From the NCBI GenBank assembly GCA_913055815.1, contig CAJXKR010000003.1:1-33371 (forward strand): a stretch of DNA of 33,371 nucleotides. Reading direction: 5' to 3'. The position numbers and the translations under genes were made by a program. The DNA is from an uncultured Desulfohalobiaceae bacterium. Its GTDB lineage: Bacteria; Desulfobacterota; Desulfovibrionia; Desulfovibrionales; Desulfothermaceae. Every line of letters starts with the position of its first letter. Within the stretch, counting starts at the first letter, position 1. This document shows, piece by piece, positions 15,446-23,900 of this stretch. The notes under the pieces are model-generated. The model was not told the origin of the DNA and did no database searches. It saw only the letters and a program-made list of their open reading frames with translations.

Positions 15446-17047
15446 ATGCAAATAAAACACCAGTTGTACCTTTTAGTTATATTAACATTGTTTGTTTTTG
15501 CGATGTCTTCCTGTTCCGGAACTCATCAAAAAGGAATTGCTACAGACGAGGAGAATAAGCAGCAAAGACTTCAAAAACACAACAAGAAGCTGAACAAAAT
15601 GCGCCAAAAAGAGCGTGAACTGGAAAAGACCCATGAAAGGGGGAAGAAAACCTATCCTCAACCTGTGGTTCCAAGTTACAATCCCTTGAAGGAAACTCCC
15701 ATTTCCCTGTCGGTTACCCAGGAACCCTTAAGGAAAATACTTTATATAATCAGCAAGAACGCTGGTCTTAATTTGGTTATAGACCCCGAGGTTTCCCTGG
15801 ATAGTGAAGTAACTGTCAACTTTCAGAATACACCCTCTTATACAGTAATGAACAAGTTGCTCAAGGCCTATAATCTTACCTGGGAGGTCAATAACAATGT
15901 CCTGCACATAAAAAAATACATAGAAGAAACCTTTCAGTTGGGTTTTCTGAATACCAAGACTTCGGTGGACATAAACGCAGGTGGCAATGTCCTGGGGGAA
16001 ATGGGTTCTGGGAATAACAACAATAATAACAATCAGGCTACCAATTTTTCCGGTCAGTTCAAGATCAACTCATCATTGGGTAAAGGAGTTGAGTCAGGAT
16101 CTATTTATCATCATCTCCAGAACAATATAGAGAATATACTGCAAAATGAAGGCAACAGGCAGGAAGGTTATTTTACTCTTGATCCGACCAGCGGGACTCT
16201 TCACATCAAGGCTTCCAGATCTCAAATCAAAACTATAGCCAAGATGTTGAATAGGCTGAAAGAGAAAATGTCCCACCAAGTGCTTATAGATGCCCGGATT
16301 ATCGAGGTGAAATTAAGCGACAGCAATAAGTTGGGAATAGATTGGTCGGTTCTAACCGAGCGTTTCCTGGATGGAAAAGGATTGAATATCGACCTTGGTT
16401 GGACAGGAGATAGCGGATCAATGCCCCTTACCGTAGTTCATGGCGGAGACTCCAACCAGGGTAGCAATCAGGAACGGACATCATTATCTATGGCGGTACA
16501 AGCCCTGCAATCCTTCGGGGACGTCTCCATAGTCTCCAGTCCGCTACTAAGGGTGAAACACAACCAATCCGCACTTTTTACTTCCGGATCTTCACAAAAT
16601 TATATACGGAGCGTAAATCAGCAAAGTTCCTACACAGATGACAATAGGATCAATAGAGAGTCATCTGTTCAGGTAGACACCATCTTCGACGGAATCATGC
16701 TGGGAGTGGTACCTTTTATAAAAGAGAACCAAAAAGTGGATTTGCAGATTTTTCCCATTAAAAGCCAAATAGACCCTGGAAGCCTGCAATTGCAAAGCGT
16801 GAACCAAGAGGGTGACAAGATTTCCTTGCCCAGGGTGGATGTAAAGAACTTGAGTACCAATGTCAGGGTCAGGGACGGAGATACAGTAATACTGGGAGGT
16901 CTTATAGACAAAACTTCCAGTGAATCCAATAAATCCTTTCCCGGTGTTTCCCATATTCCAATATTGAGTTCCTTGTTGGGGTCCTCTTCGGAACAAATAG
17001 AGGTACGGGAAATGGTAGTGATTATGAAAATAAGGGTTGTTTCATGA
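15446..17047 (+). CDS. MshL/PilQ-type secretin lipoprotein
   Basis: 533 residues, close to MshL in length and shorter than a typical PilQ. A signal peptide ends with a lipobox-like AMSSC, making Cys23 the likely lipidated residue and suggesting pilotin-independent outer-membrane targeting. The N-terminal STN/N0-like region (PISLSVTQEPLRKILYIISK) is followed by a short domain with an Asn-rich loop (GNNNNNNNQ) near residue 190-200. The C-terminal half shows the secretin signature: FGDVSIVSSPLLRVKHNQSA, the VRDGDTVILGGLID motif and PGVSHIPILSSLLG. It should form the outer-membrane channel for the pilus. Its stop overlaps the next start by ATGA. Confidence 0.92.
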   Translation: MQIKHQLYLLVILTLFVFAMSSCSGTHQKGIATDEENKQQRLQKHNKKLNKMRQKERELEKTHERGKKTYPQPVVPSYNPLKETPISLSVTQEPLRKILYIISKNAGLNLVIDPEVSLDSEVTVNFQNTPSYTVMNKLLKAYNLTWEVNNNVLHIKKYIEETFQLGFLNTKTSVDINAGGNVLGEMGSGNNNNNNNQATNFSGQFKINSSLGKGVESGSIYHHLQNNIENILQNEGNRQEGYFTLDPTSGTLHIKASRSQIKTIAKMLNRLKEKMSHQVLIDARIIEVKLSDSNKLGIDWSVLTERFLDGKGLNIDLGWTGDSGSMPLTVVHGGDSNQGSNQERTSLSMAVQALQSFGDVSIVSSPLLRVKHNQSALFTSGSSQNYIRSVNQQSSYTDDNRINRESSVQVDTIFDGIMLGVVPFIKENQKVDLQIFPIKSQIDPGSLQLQSVNQEGDKISLPRVDVKNLSTNVRVRDGDTVILGGLIDKTSSESNKSFPGVSHIPILSSLLGSSSEQIEVREMVVIMKIRVVS

Positions 17048-17925
17048 GCCTTATTTACAAGAGCTTACAGGAATTGGATAAAAGAGAAATTGAGCGGAAA
17101 TCTTCACACTTTTCGGCAACAGGGAAAACAAGACCGAAAAGAAATGCCAGGATTTTTTTTGTCAGTATATTTGGCACTATCGCAGTAGTGTTCATTTTTA
17201 TGAATTATACGGGATTGAATCAAAATACAAAAACTGATAGTCAAGCAAGTGGAGCTATAAACCCAACATACGAGATCAAAGAAAATATCTCCAGGACTTA
17301 CTATAATCCAATTAAAACAAGAAATAATTCGGATTTAAGCCAATTAAAACAGGTTAATATTTTGAATACTCCCCAAGAAAAAAGAAAAGGCACTTATACA
17401 AAGAAAGATAAAATTGTTCAGAACATGGAAGAGAGTGCATCAAATAAACACGAAAGCACTTCTTTGCATAAAAAGAACACTCCAAAAAGCAAAGATACGA
17501 TAAAAAAAACAATAAACCAACACAAAACTCAAGCACAAGATGTTGACTTTTTTTCCAAAAGGAATAATAAGAATGTTCGTATCTCCAATTTGGAACAAAG
17601 GTTGAAAAGGTTTTTAAAAACCAGACAGTGGGATAAATTGGAAAAAAACTTGAAAAAATTGGACAGTATAATTGGCTCCAGGAGTTTTTTGGCCTTGAAA
17701 TGGCGTGGAGTAATGTATTTACAAAAAAACAAGGCGCAAAAAGCGGAGAATTTATTCAAACAAGCCCTCTCCATCAGGCCTTTGGATGTGGAAAGCCGTG
17801 TGAATCTGATTCTGACTCTTCTGAGACAGGAAAAGAAGAAACAAGCACGGGAAATTTACAAAAGATTGCTTTCAAATAGACCGTTGAACAAAAATGTCCG
17901 GAAATTGGAATCTGTGTTTGAGTGA
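17044..17925 (+). CDS. MshN-like membrane-anchored TPR protein
   Basis: 293 residues. The opening MSLIYKSLQELDKRE resembles the N-termini of MshN/GspB proteins, cytoplasmic segments that precede a single transmembrane helix (about 36-54). The periplasmic part is a long Lys/Asn/Ser-rich, probably disordered stretch, then TPR-like helices from about residue 185 (LEKNLKKLDSIIGSRSFLAL; KAQKAENLFKQALSIRPLDV; KKQAREIYKRLLSNRPLNK). The gene is translationally coupled to the secretin gene. MshN links peptidoglycan or the alignment complex to the secretin in MSHA systems; that role is inferred. The coding sequence is noticeably A-rich compared with its neighbours. Confidence 0.75.
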   Translation: MSLIYKSLQELDKREIERKSSHFSATGKTRPKRNARIFFVSIFGTIAVVFIFMNYTGLNQNTKTDSQASGAINPTYEIKENISRTYYNPIKTRNNSDLSQLKQVNILNTPQEKRKGTYTKKDKIVQNMEESASNKHESTSLHKKNTPKSKDTIKKTINQHKTQAQDVDFFSKRNNKNVRISNLEQRLKRFLKTRQWDKLEKNLKKLDSIIGSRSFLALKWRGVMYLQKNKAQKAENLFKQALSIRPLDVESRVNLILTLLRQEKKKQAREIYKRLLSNRPLNKNVRKLESVFE

Positions 17926-18121
17926 AAATGAGTTTTTAGTTTGACCAGCTTACATAGTTATCAAACAAGTTAGTAATTTTAAAAAATATCTAAAGTTTTT
18001 ATTTTATAAGTCGATAAAATAATAAAGATATCTTGTCCCGTGGAAAAACTGTAAACATGTTGAATTTTCTAAATTAAGCAGTTGATCACAAAAATATTTA
18101 TTTTTTTTATTAGTTAAAATT

Positions 18122-18128
18122 AAGGAGG
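18122..18128 (+). promoter_or_regulatory. strong ribosome-binding site of the major pilin
   Basis: AAGGAGG, eight bases before ATG at 18137, is among the closest Shine-Dalgarno matches seen in the window. It follows an AT-rich 211-base leader in which I find no convincing promoter hexamers. It fits high expression of the major pilin relative to the assembly genes. Confidence 0.7.
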
Positions 18129-18136
18129 CTATAGGT

Positions 18137-18739
18137 ATGAATTTTGATTTTTACAGGCGAAAAAAGGCTGAAGAAGGTTTTACACTGGTGGAAATTGCAA
18201 TTGTTCTTATCATAATCGGGATAATCATGACTGCTGTACTCAAATCCAGTGCTGTTGAGGATAAGGCGAAATCAGTAGAATTCAACCAACACCTGGAAGA
18301 ATTGGATACTGCCGTCGCTTTGTACAAGGACAAGATAGGTATTTATCCAAATGCTACCGAGAGTGAAAATTATATTCACAACGGAACCAAAAACGGAGAG
18401 CAGGGCATCTTACCCGATCTGTACAATGAGGGTATGATCACCACGTCTGAAAATACCCATCCTTTTGATGGCGAGATGAACGCTTCGTATGCAGTTTATA
18501 ATAGTAGCATAGATGGTGGTGGTTCTGTAGGTCCCTCAGATATTAATATCAATTGGGGCGGGAATTATGTTGAAAAACAAAACATAGTAGCCTATACACA
18601 CGTTCCTCCAGCATATGCCCGCAAGGCAGACGAGACCTACGATGATGAAAACGCCAGCACAGGTAGAGTCCGGGCTTCAAATAGGTACGACAACGGTACA
18701 AATGAATATATCAAATTATACTGGAATCTGGACGGTTAA
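18137..18739 (+). CDS. type IV prepilin, probable major pilin
   Basis: 200-residue precursor with a class III signal: a charged leader MNFDFYRRKKAEEG, then FTLVEIAIVLIIIGIIMTAVLKSS. Cleavage is expected after Gly14 by a prepilin peptidase not encoded in this window, and the Glu at mature position 5 needed for assembly is present. The C-terminal body has no cysteine, so it lacks the disulfide D-loop of many pilins. It is rich in Asn, Asp, Tyr and Gly (SSIDGGGSVGPSDININWGG). A strong RBS and a terminator directly after it suggest abundant, separately controlled expression. Confidence 0.9.
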   Translation: MNFDFYRRKKAEEGFTLVEIAIVLIIIGIIMTAVLKSSAVEDKAKSVEFNQHLEELDTAVALYKDKIGIYPNATESENYIHNGTKNGEQGILPDLYNEGMITTSENTHPFDGEMNASYAVYNSSIDGGGSVGPSDININWGGNYVEKQNIVAYTHVPPAYARKADETYDDENASTGRVRASNRYDNGTNEYIKLYWNLDG

Positions 18740-18764
18740 ACAGATAGAAACAAATTCTAATGCA

Positions 18765-18807
18765 CAGCCGCTTGCCAAGTTGGTTAGCGGCTGTTTTAAT
18801 TAGTTTT
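18765..18807 (+). terminator. rho-independent terminator after the first pilin
   Basis: CAGCCGCT (18765-18772) pairs perfectly with AGCGGCTG (18786-18793) across a 13-base loop, followed directly by TTTTAATTAGTTTT. It lies 26 bases after the pilin stop. The T-tract also forms the beginning of the inverted repeat element. Confidence 0.8.
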
Positions 18808-18995
18808 CATCCGGAAATTGCCCTTTTTCCGTTTGACTTCGTCAATCTTCAAAATTATTCGTCGACGTATTAAGATACGCCTCCTCATAATTTCTTGATT
18901 TTCTTGTCAAACGAAAAAAAATCTAATTTCCGAATTGAAAACTTGCTGTTTCCGTATCCGGAAATTATTAATTTCCGGATGGGAACTAATTAAAA
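18794..18995. repeat. nested inverted-repeat (MITE-like) element between the pilins
   Basis: The outer arms 18794-18819 and 18970-18995 are inverted copies matching at 24 of 26 positions, containing ATCCGGAAATT. Inside, a long imperfect hairpin spans about 18810-18934, with GTTTGAC/GTCAAAC and an apex CGTAT-TAAG-ATACG. A second, perfect palindrome (ATCCGGAAATT, 3-base loop, AATTTCCGGAT, 18956-18980) sits at the right end. No ORF is present. It resembles a small non-autonomous palindromic repeat, apparently a compound or rearranged one. Confidence 0.75.
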
Positions 18996-19005
18996 ATACC
19001 CTCAG

Positions 19006-19503
19006 ATGAACAGAATAAAAAAAAACAACGGTTTTTCCATTATTGAACTCTCTCTGGCGCTTATAGTTGTAGGTCTGGTGATTAGCGCAATCTATCCGGC
19101 TATACTGCAAAGCCTGCATTGGAGCCAGTATGAAAAGGGCAAAGAGGTCGTTCAAACCGCCCGCCAGGAGATAGTTGGATCTGCCATGATAAATGGCACA
19201 CTCCCTGAGTCTCTGGAGACCGTGGGGCATACAGTTGATCCATGGAATGACGATCTTTTTTACAGAAACGCCACCAACTTGGGCAAGATATGCGAGTTTA
19301 ACGCTACCAACTCCTCGACTGATTTAACCCTTCGCACCACTGATAACAAGACTATTGAAAATGTGGCTTTCCTTGTAGGAAGCAAGGGAGAAGACGGAAT
19401 GGTGGACAGCAAGATCCGGACTGATCCGGTTGAGCTAGATGCTCACGACATAGTCGAATACGTAACTCTTCAATATCTCAAGAACAAATTGGATTGCCAG
19501 TAA
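19006..19503 (+). CDS. second type IV prepilin-like protein
   Basis: 165-residue precursor with a short leader MNRIKKNNG followed by FSIIELSLALIVVGLVISAIYP. Glu at mature position 5 is present, so it is likely a processed pilin or minor (pseudo)pilin. Two cysteines (in LGKICEF and at the C-terminal KLDCQ) could form a disulfide loop, unlike in the first pilin. HTVDPWNDDLFYRN resembles the WG..YxY-type segment of GspG-like pseudopilins. No Shine-Dalgarno is seen before the ATG because the repeat element ends 11 bases upstream. The gene is convergent with mltG. Confidence 0.85.
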   Translation: MNRIKKNNGFSIIELSLALIVVGLVISAIYPAILQSLHWSQYEKGKEVVQTARQEIVGSAMINGTLPESLETVGHTVDPWNDDLFYRNATNLGKICEFNATNSSTDLTLRTTDNKTIENVAFLVGSKGEDGMVDSKIRTDPVELDAHDIVEYVTLQYLKNKLDCQ

Positions 19504-19569
19504 CTTTTACCCCTATCTGCAGTTCTATCCTATTGTAAGAATAAAATACCGCTTAATTCCATATCCGGT

Positions 19570-20574
19570 CTAGTTCAACTGGTACTTCCTGACCGCTCGA
19601 TTGTGATCCCTCAGGTTGCGGCTGAACTTGTGTTCTCCGTTTCCCTTGGACACGAAGTATAGATAGGAATGCTCCTCCGGATTTTTTGCCGCCTTGAGAG
19701 CGGCGATACCGGGTGAACATATCGGGGTGGGAGGGAGTCCGAAATGACGATAGGTATTGTACGGATTGGAGGCATTTTTTAAGTCCGGGGTTTGCAGATT
19801 GCCGTCAAAATTCCGGCCGATCCCGTAAATCACCGTGGGATCGCACTGCAGATACATCCCTTTTTCCAGGCGATTCTTGAATACCCCTGCGATCTTCCTC
19901 ATCTCGTCAAGTCGGGCTGTTTCCTTTTCCACCATTGAGGCCAGGATGACTATGTTTTGGATCCTTTTGGGACTTGGCATTTGGTCTCCCCATAAATGCC
20001 TCCTGGTTTGTTCCCGGAATTCCCTTAACATGATTTTCACAATATGTTTGCCGCTATCGCGAAAGGTTTTGGAAATCTTGTAGGTCTCTGGAAACAGAAA
20101 TCCTTCTGCGGTTTTTCCGGGGATATTATACCTGTTTAACAATGTCTGATTGTGTACAGCCCTGCGAAAGGATTTTGAACTGGCAAGTCCGCTTTTTTGC
20201 ACTTTCTTTGCAATTTCCCACCAAGCCAGTCCTTCTGGGATTTGTAGCTTGTGCAATACTAGTTGCCCCTTGCTAAGCACCCGCAATAGTTTCAATCTGG
20301 ACCATCCGGTATTAATCCTGTATTCGCCCGCTTTGAGCAAAGAAGTCTTACCTGTGATTTTAGCCAACATCCGGAACTGGGATTTATTTTCCAGGATGCC
20401 CTTTGAATGCAGCTTATCCAGGATAGTGGAGAAACCAGAGTTTGGATAAATAGTTAAGGTTTTTTCTTCACCTGGATATTGGATGGGCAGTGACACGTAG
20501 TGATATATATACAGGGACCCGGTTAACAATAGTATTAAAACACACAATAAAACCAGTAAAATCTTAGACTTCAT
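19570..20574 (-). CDS. mltG: MltG endolytic murein transglycosylase (YceG-like)
   Basis: 334 residues. An N-terminal transmembrane helix (about 4-25) is followed by a LysM-like region (LTIYPNSGFSTILDKLHSKG) and the YceG catalytic domain: GFLFPETYKI, ASMVEKETAR with the conserved catalytic glutamate, FKNRLEKGMYLQCDPTVIYG, and the C-terminal NPYNTYRHFGLPPTPICSPG. MltG cleaves nascent glycan strands at the inner membrane and sets their length. Length and order are standard. Its start overlaps the end of ruvX by 11 bases; the ruvX-mltG pairing is common in bacteria. Confidence 0.95.
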   Translation of the reverse strand: MKSKILLVLLCVLILLLTGSLYIYHYVSLPIQYPGEEKTLTIYPNSGFSTILDKLHSKGILENKSQFRMLAKITGKTSLLKAGEYRINTGWSRLKLLRVLSKGQLVLHKLQIPEGLAWWEIAKKVQKSGLASSKSFRRAVHNQTLLNRYNIPGKTAEGFLFPETYKISKTFRDSGKHIVKIMLREFREQTRRHLWGDQMPSPKRIQNIVILASMVEKETARLDEMRKIAGVFKNRLEKGMYLQCDPTVIYGIGRNFDGNLQTPDLKNASNPYNTYRHFGLPPTPICSPGIAALKAAKNPEEHSYLYFVSKGNGEHKFSRNLRDHNRAVRKYQLN

Positions 20575-20986
20575 ATAACGTCCGCGAATTCAAGTAGCTT
20601 TCCAGGATCACCACTGCTGCTTGTTGATCCAGGTATTGGTTCAACTTGTACTTGGAAACATTTGCTTGTTTTAATTGTTCCTTCGCCTCTATGGAGGAGC
20701 ATGTTTCATTTACAGTATAAACCGGAAGTCCGCTTTTCTTTTGGATGCGACGGATAAAGTTTTTTGCCTGAACAGTAATTTCGGTTTCCTGTCCGTAGAG
20801 ATCAAATGGCATCCCCACCACCAGGGCATCGATCTTTTCATGATTTATGGTATCCAGCAGTTCATCCCAGAACTGCCGGTTAGTTTTCTTGTACAAGGTC
20901 TTCAACGGGAAAGCCAGTGTACCCGCAGCATCGGTCATGGCGAGTCCGGTTCGCTTTAGTCCGAAATCTATTCCTAAGTAGCGCAT
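20564..20986 (-). CDS. ruvX: RuvX/YqgF RNase H-fold resolvase-like protein
   Basis: 140 residues of the YqgF family: RYLGIDFGLKRTGLA with the first catalytic Asp, ALVVGMPFDLYGQE in place of the usual VGlPl.mdG, VNETCSSIEA at the second acidic region, and the C-terminal DQQAAVVILESYL with the final Asp. The family acts in pre-16S rRNA 5'-end maturation or Holliday-junction metabolism; the rRNA role is best supported in E. coli. It overlaps both neighbours (13 bases upstream, 11 downstream), so the three genes form one transcript. Confidence 0.93.
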   Translation of the reverse strand: MRYLGIDFGLKRTGLAMTDAAGTLAFPLKTLYKKTNRQFWDELLDTINHEKIDALVVGMPFDLYGQETEITVQAKNFIRRIQKKSGLPVYTVNETCSSIEAKEQLKQANVSKYKLNQYLDQQAAVVILESYLNSRTLYEV

Positions 20987-23900
20987 AATTGCTTGGATTC
21001 TTTCAGTTCCTTTATTGCGAGTTCCCGCCAGTTACTTCCGGAGTACAAACTGGCCAGGTATTCGACTGTATGCAAGGCATGCCTGTCATTATCCATGTTG
21101 CGGAAAATCCTGTTCAATCCCACCTTGCAGGAAGGACAGCCCACGATAACAGGCCTGTCTTTGGGGTAATCTTCCAGATCAGATCCCAATTGGATGCGTT
21201 TCCTGTCTTTCAGGGTCTCGTATATCTGCGGCGAGGTCATGGCACTAAGGCCGCTTTCCCCGCAACATCCGGGGCTGATAACAATTTGGGAAAGTAGTAG
21301 TTCCCCCAGCTTTTGTGCATATATATTTTTGCCCGTGTTAGTGGGAACATTTACCCACTCATTGTGGCAAGCAGGATGATACAGGAGAAAATTGGGTGAG
21401 TTTTCCTGTAGTGCATTGATATCGTTATCCATGTTCTGGGCGTATAATATCTGGATCAAAAACTGGGTGATATCCCTGTGAAGCAATTTGTTCTCTTTGC
21501 CCGGAGTCAGATCGTAACCCCCGAGTGCCTCTCTGCATGTACCACAGGAAGTTAACAGGTACTGTGGGTGGATTTCCTGATCTTCTCTGTTATGCAGAAT
21601 ATCCTGGATATTTTGTTCATTTCTTTTTTGGTTCTCAGTGTATTCCTTCCTGTATCCAGAGGCCAAGTAGGGATATCCGCAACACATGTGTTTGTCTGGA
21701 ATGATTACGTTAATACCCATCTTGTGCATAAGATAGATACTGGCCAGGGCTATACCCGGATAAAACAGGCTGGAGCCGCACCCTGGAAAGTAGAATACAT
21801 CCCCTGCTCCGGATCTCTTGTCGTATGGGGAATAAAATATGCTTCCCCGGCTTAGGTCCAGCATCTCCTCCAGGTTGTGGTATTCCAGCTCCGGGAGTAA
21901 ATCCTTGAATGCCGGATGTTGGAAATTTTGCCTTATTTGTTTGGGTATTTTTCCCCAGGTCTTGTTTTGTAGTCTTTGCCCCAGGGAAGCGATTTTGGCT
22001 GCCTTGCTTATACGCCCGGGATTCTGGTGCAGATAGCTCAAAACAGAATATTTTACAGGATGCTGTCCGCCTTGGGGCAGTTCTTCCAGGAAACTTCGCA
22101 TGTTGGAGATTTGATTCGGCATGTCTATACTTACGGGGCAAACACTGCAGCATTTTCCACACAAGGTACAGCGTTCCAAGAGATCCTGTAACTGTTTCAA
22201 GAGTCTCTTGTCTGTTTTACCCTGAACCATGTAGGTGTAATAGAGGGCTTCCAGCAGGGCACCCAGGCTGATGATCTTGTTGCGGGGATGGTACAAATAA
22301 CCCTCTTCCGGATAGTACATGGGGCAGACACTCTTGCATTTGCCGCATCTGGAACAGATTTGGATATTTTGCAAAAAGTCTATTAATTTTTCCTTCCTGG
22401 GGAAGTAGGATTTGTTCAAGTCTTGTATCAGGCCGTTGAATGAGAAAGTATATGCAGTGGACTCCGGATTTTTCTGGGTTAATTTTTCCGGGTTCAGGAT
22501 ATTATTGGGATCGCATTTGGATTTATAGTCTTTGAGCAGGCTTAGTTTTTCTTCCGGAAGATAGGCTATCTTGGTGATGCCAATCCCGTGCTCCCCGGAA
22601 ATGGAACCATGCAGCTCCAAAACTATATTGAAGATTTTTTTTGCAGCTTCCTCGGCTAGACGCCACATTTCAGTGTTGTTGGAGTTTACCGGGATGTTTA
22701 TATGGCAATTCCCGTCTCCGGCGTGCATGTGGTTGGCAATCATGATCCTGGTGTTGAACAGATCCTGTTCTATTTCCTTGAATTCGGCTTGCAGTTCCGG
22801 ATACCTGCTGTTGAGATCCCGAAAGAAGTAGTGGATCTGCAGTTCCAGTTCCTGTTCCGCCAAATCGTCGACACCCACTTGCTCGTTAAAGATCTGGGAG
22901 CAGTAATTTAGTTCCATGTCTATAAATTCATCTCCCGGGTCGGTGCCTTCCAGGGCATTTACCCGGAGCAGGGCATTCCTGTAGGCAAGGGCCAAATAGT
23001 ACAAGTTCAGGGATTCAATATGCATGGAGAATTCCGGGATGAAATCAATGGGGATGACCACGTCCTCGTTTATCTTGAATCCGCTGGTCCTTTTGGTAAT
23101 AGCACTCAGTTTGTGCCTGTCTTCCCAGAAATGCTTGGCCTCCTGCTCGTCTCTCGCCTTGAATACATCCACGTTGTGGTATTCCCGGGCAATGTTTTCC
23201 ACATCCTGCGTCCTTTTGGCCAACATTCCAGGATCAAAGGAGTCCAGCTGCATCAAGAGTACGGATATGGGCTCGCCTTCGTACAGGTTTGATTTCTTCC
23301 TGTACTCTATTGCCTGTACATATTTGGACCCAAATTCCTCTAGAGCGGATAATTTAACACTTTCGCGCTTTTCCCGGATCTTGTCCCTTAGTCTTACCAG
23401 TTCCTTTATCACCAGCATGGCATTTTGCATGGAATTGCCGTAGAATTCCAGGCACAGGGTTTGGGAATGCTCCAACTTGGGATGGATTGTGAAGCAGGCT
23501 TCAGTGATGATCCCATCCACTCCCTCTTTTTGAACTCCGGGCAGTCCGCCCAGGTACTTGTTGCTGACATCCTTGCCCAGCCAGGAGGAACGAATGTCCT
23601 TGCCCAGCAGGTTGACCTGATCCCGTAAATTGTCCTCTTCGTCCAGGATATTGAAGCTGATCTCTTCCTCTGGAAGTATTTTGTGGCGCGTATGCTCGGG
23701 CCTTTCTATCTTTAACAATTCCCCGGCCGGAGTGATCATTTTGAAATTGAGGATATTATCCAGCGTGGTGCCGTATTCAAAGGCCAGAGGGCCTCCCGCG
23801 TTTTCCGATATATTGCCCCCTAAAGAGGAAGAGGCCTTGGAAGCGGGGTCTATGGTCAAAAGGTGTCCTTTCTTGTTGGCAGCCTCAATCGCGTCCAGGG

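Noticed and set aside
16015-16050. Repetitive AAC/AAT tract as a repeat element
   Set aside because: It lies in frame inside the secretin gene and encodes an Asn-rich loop, so it is best explained as coding.
21710-22162. 150-aa reverse ORF within the FAD/Fe-S gene, and long + strand ORFs opposite it
   Set aside because: Alternate-frame shadows of the 1187-residue gene, which has clear domains throughout.
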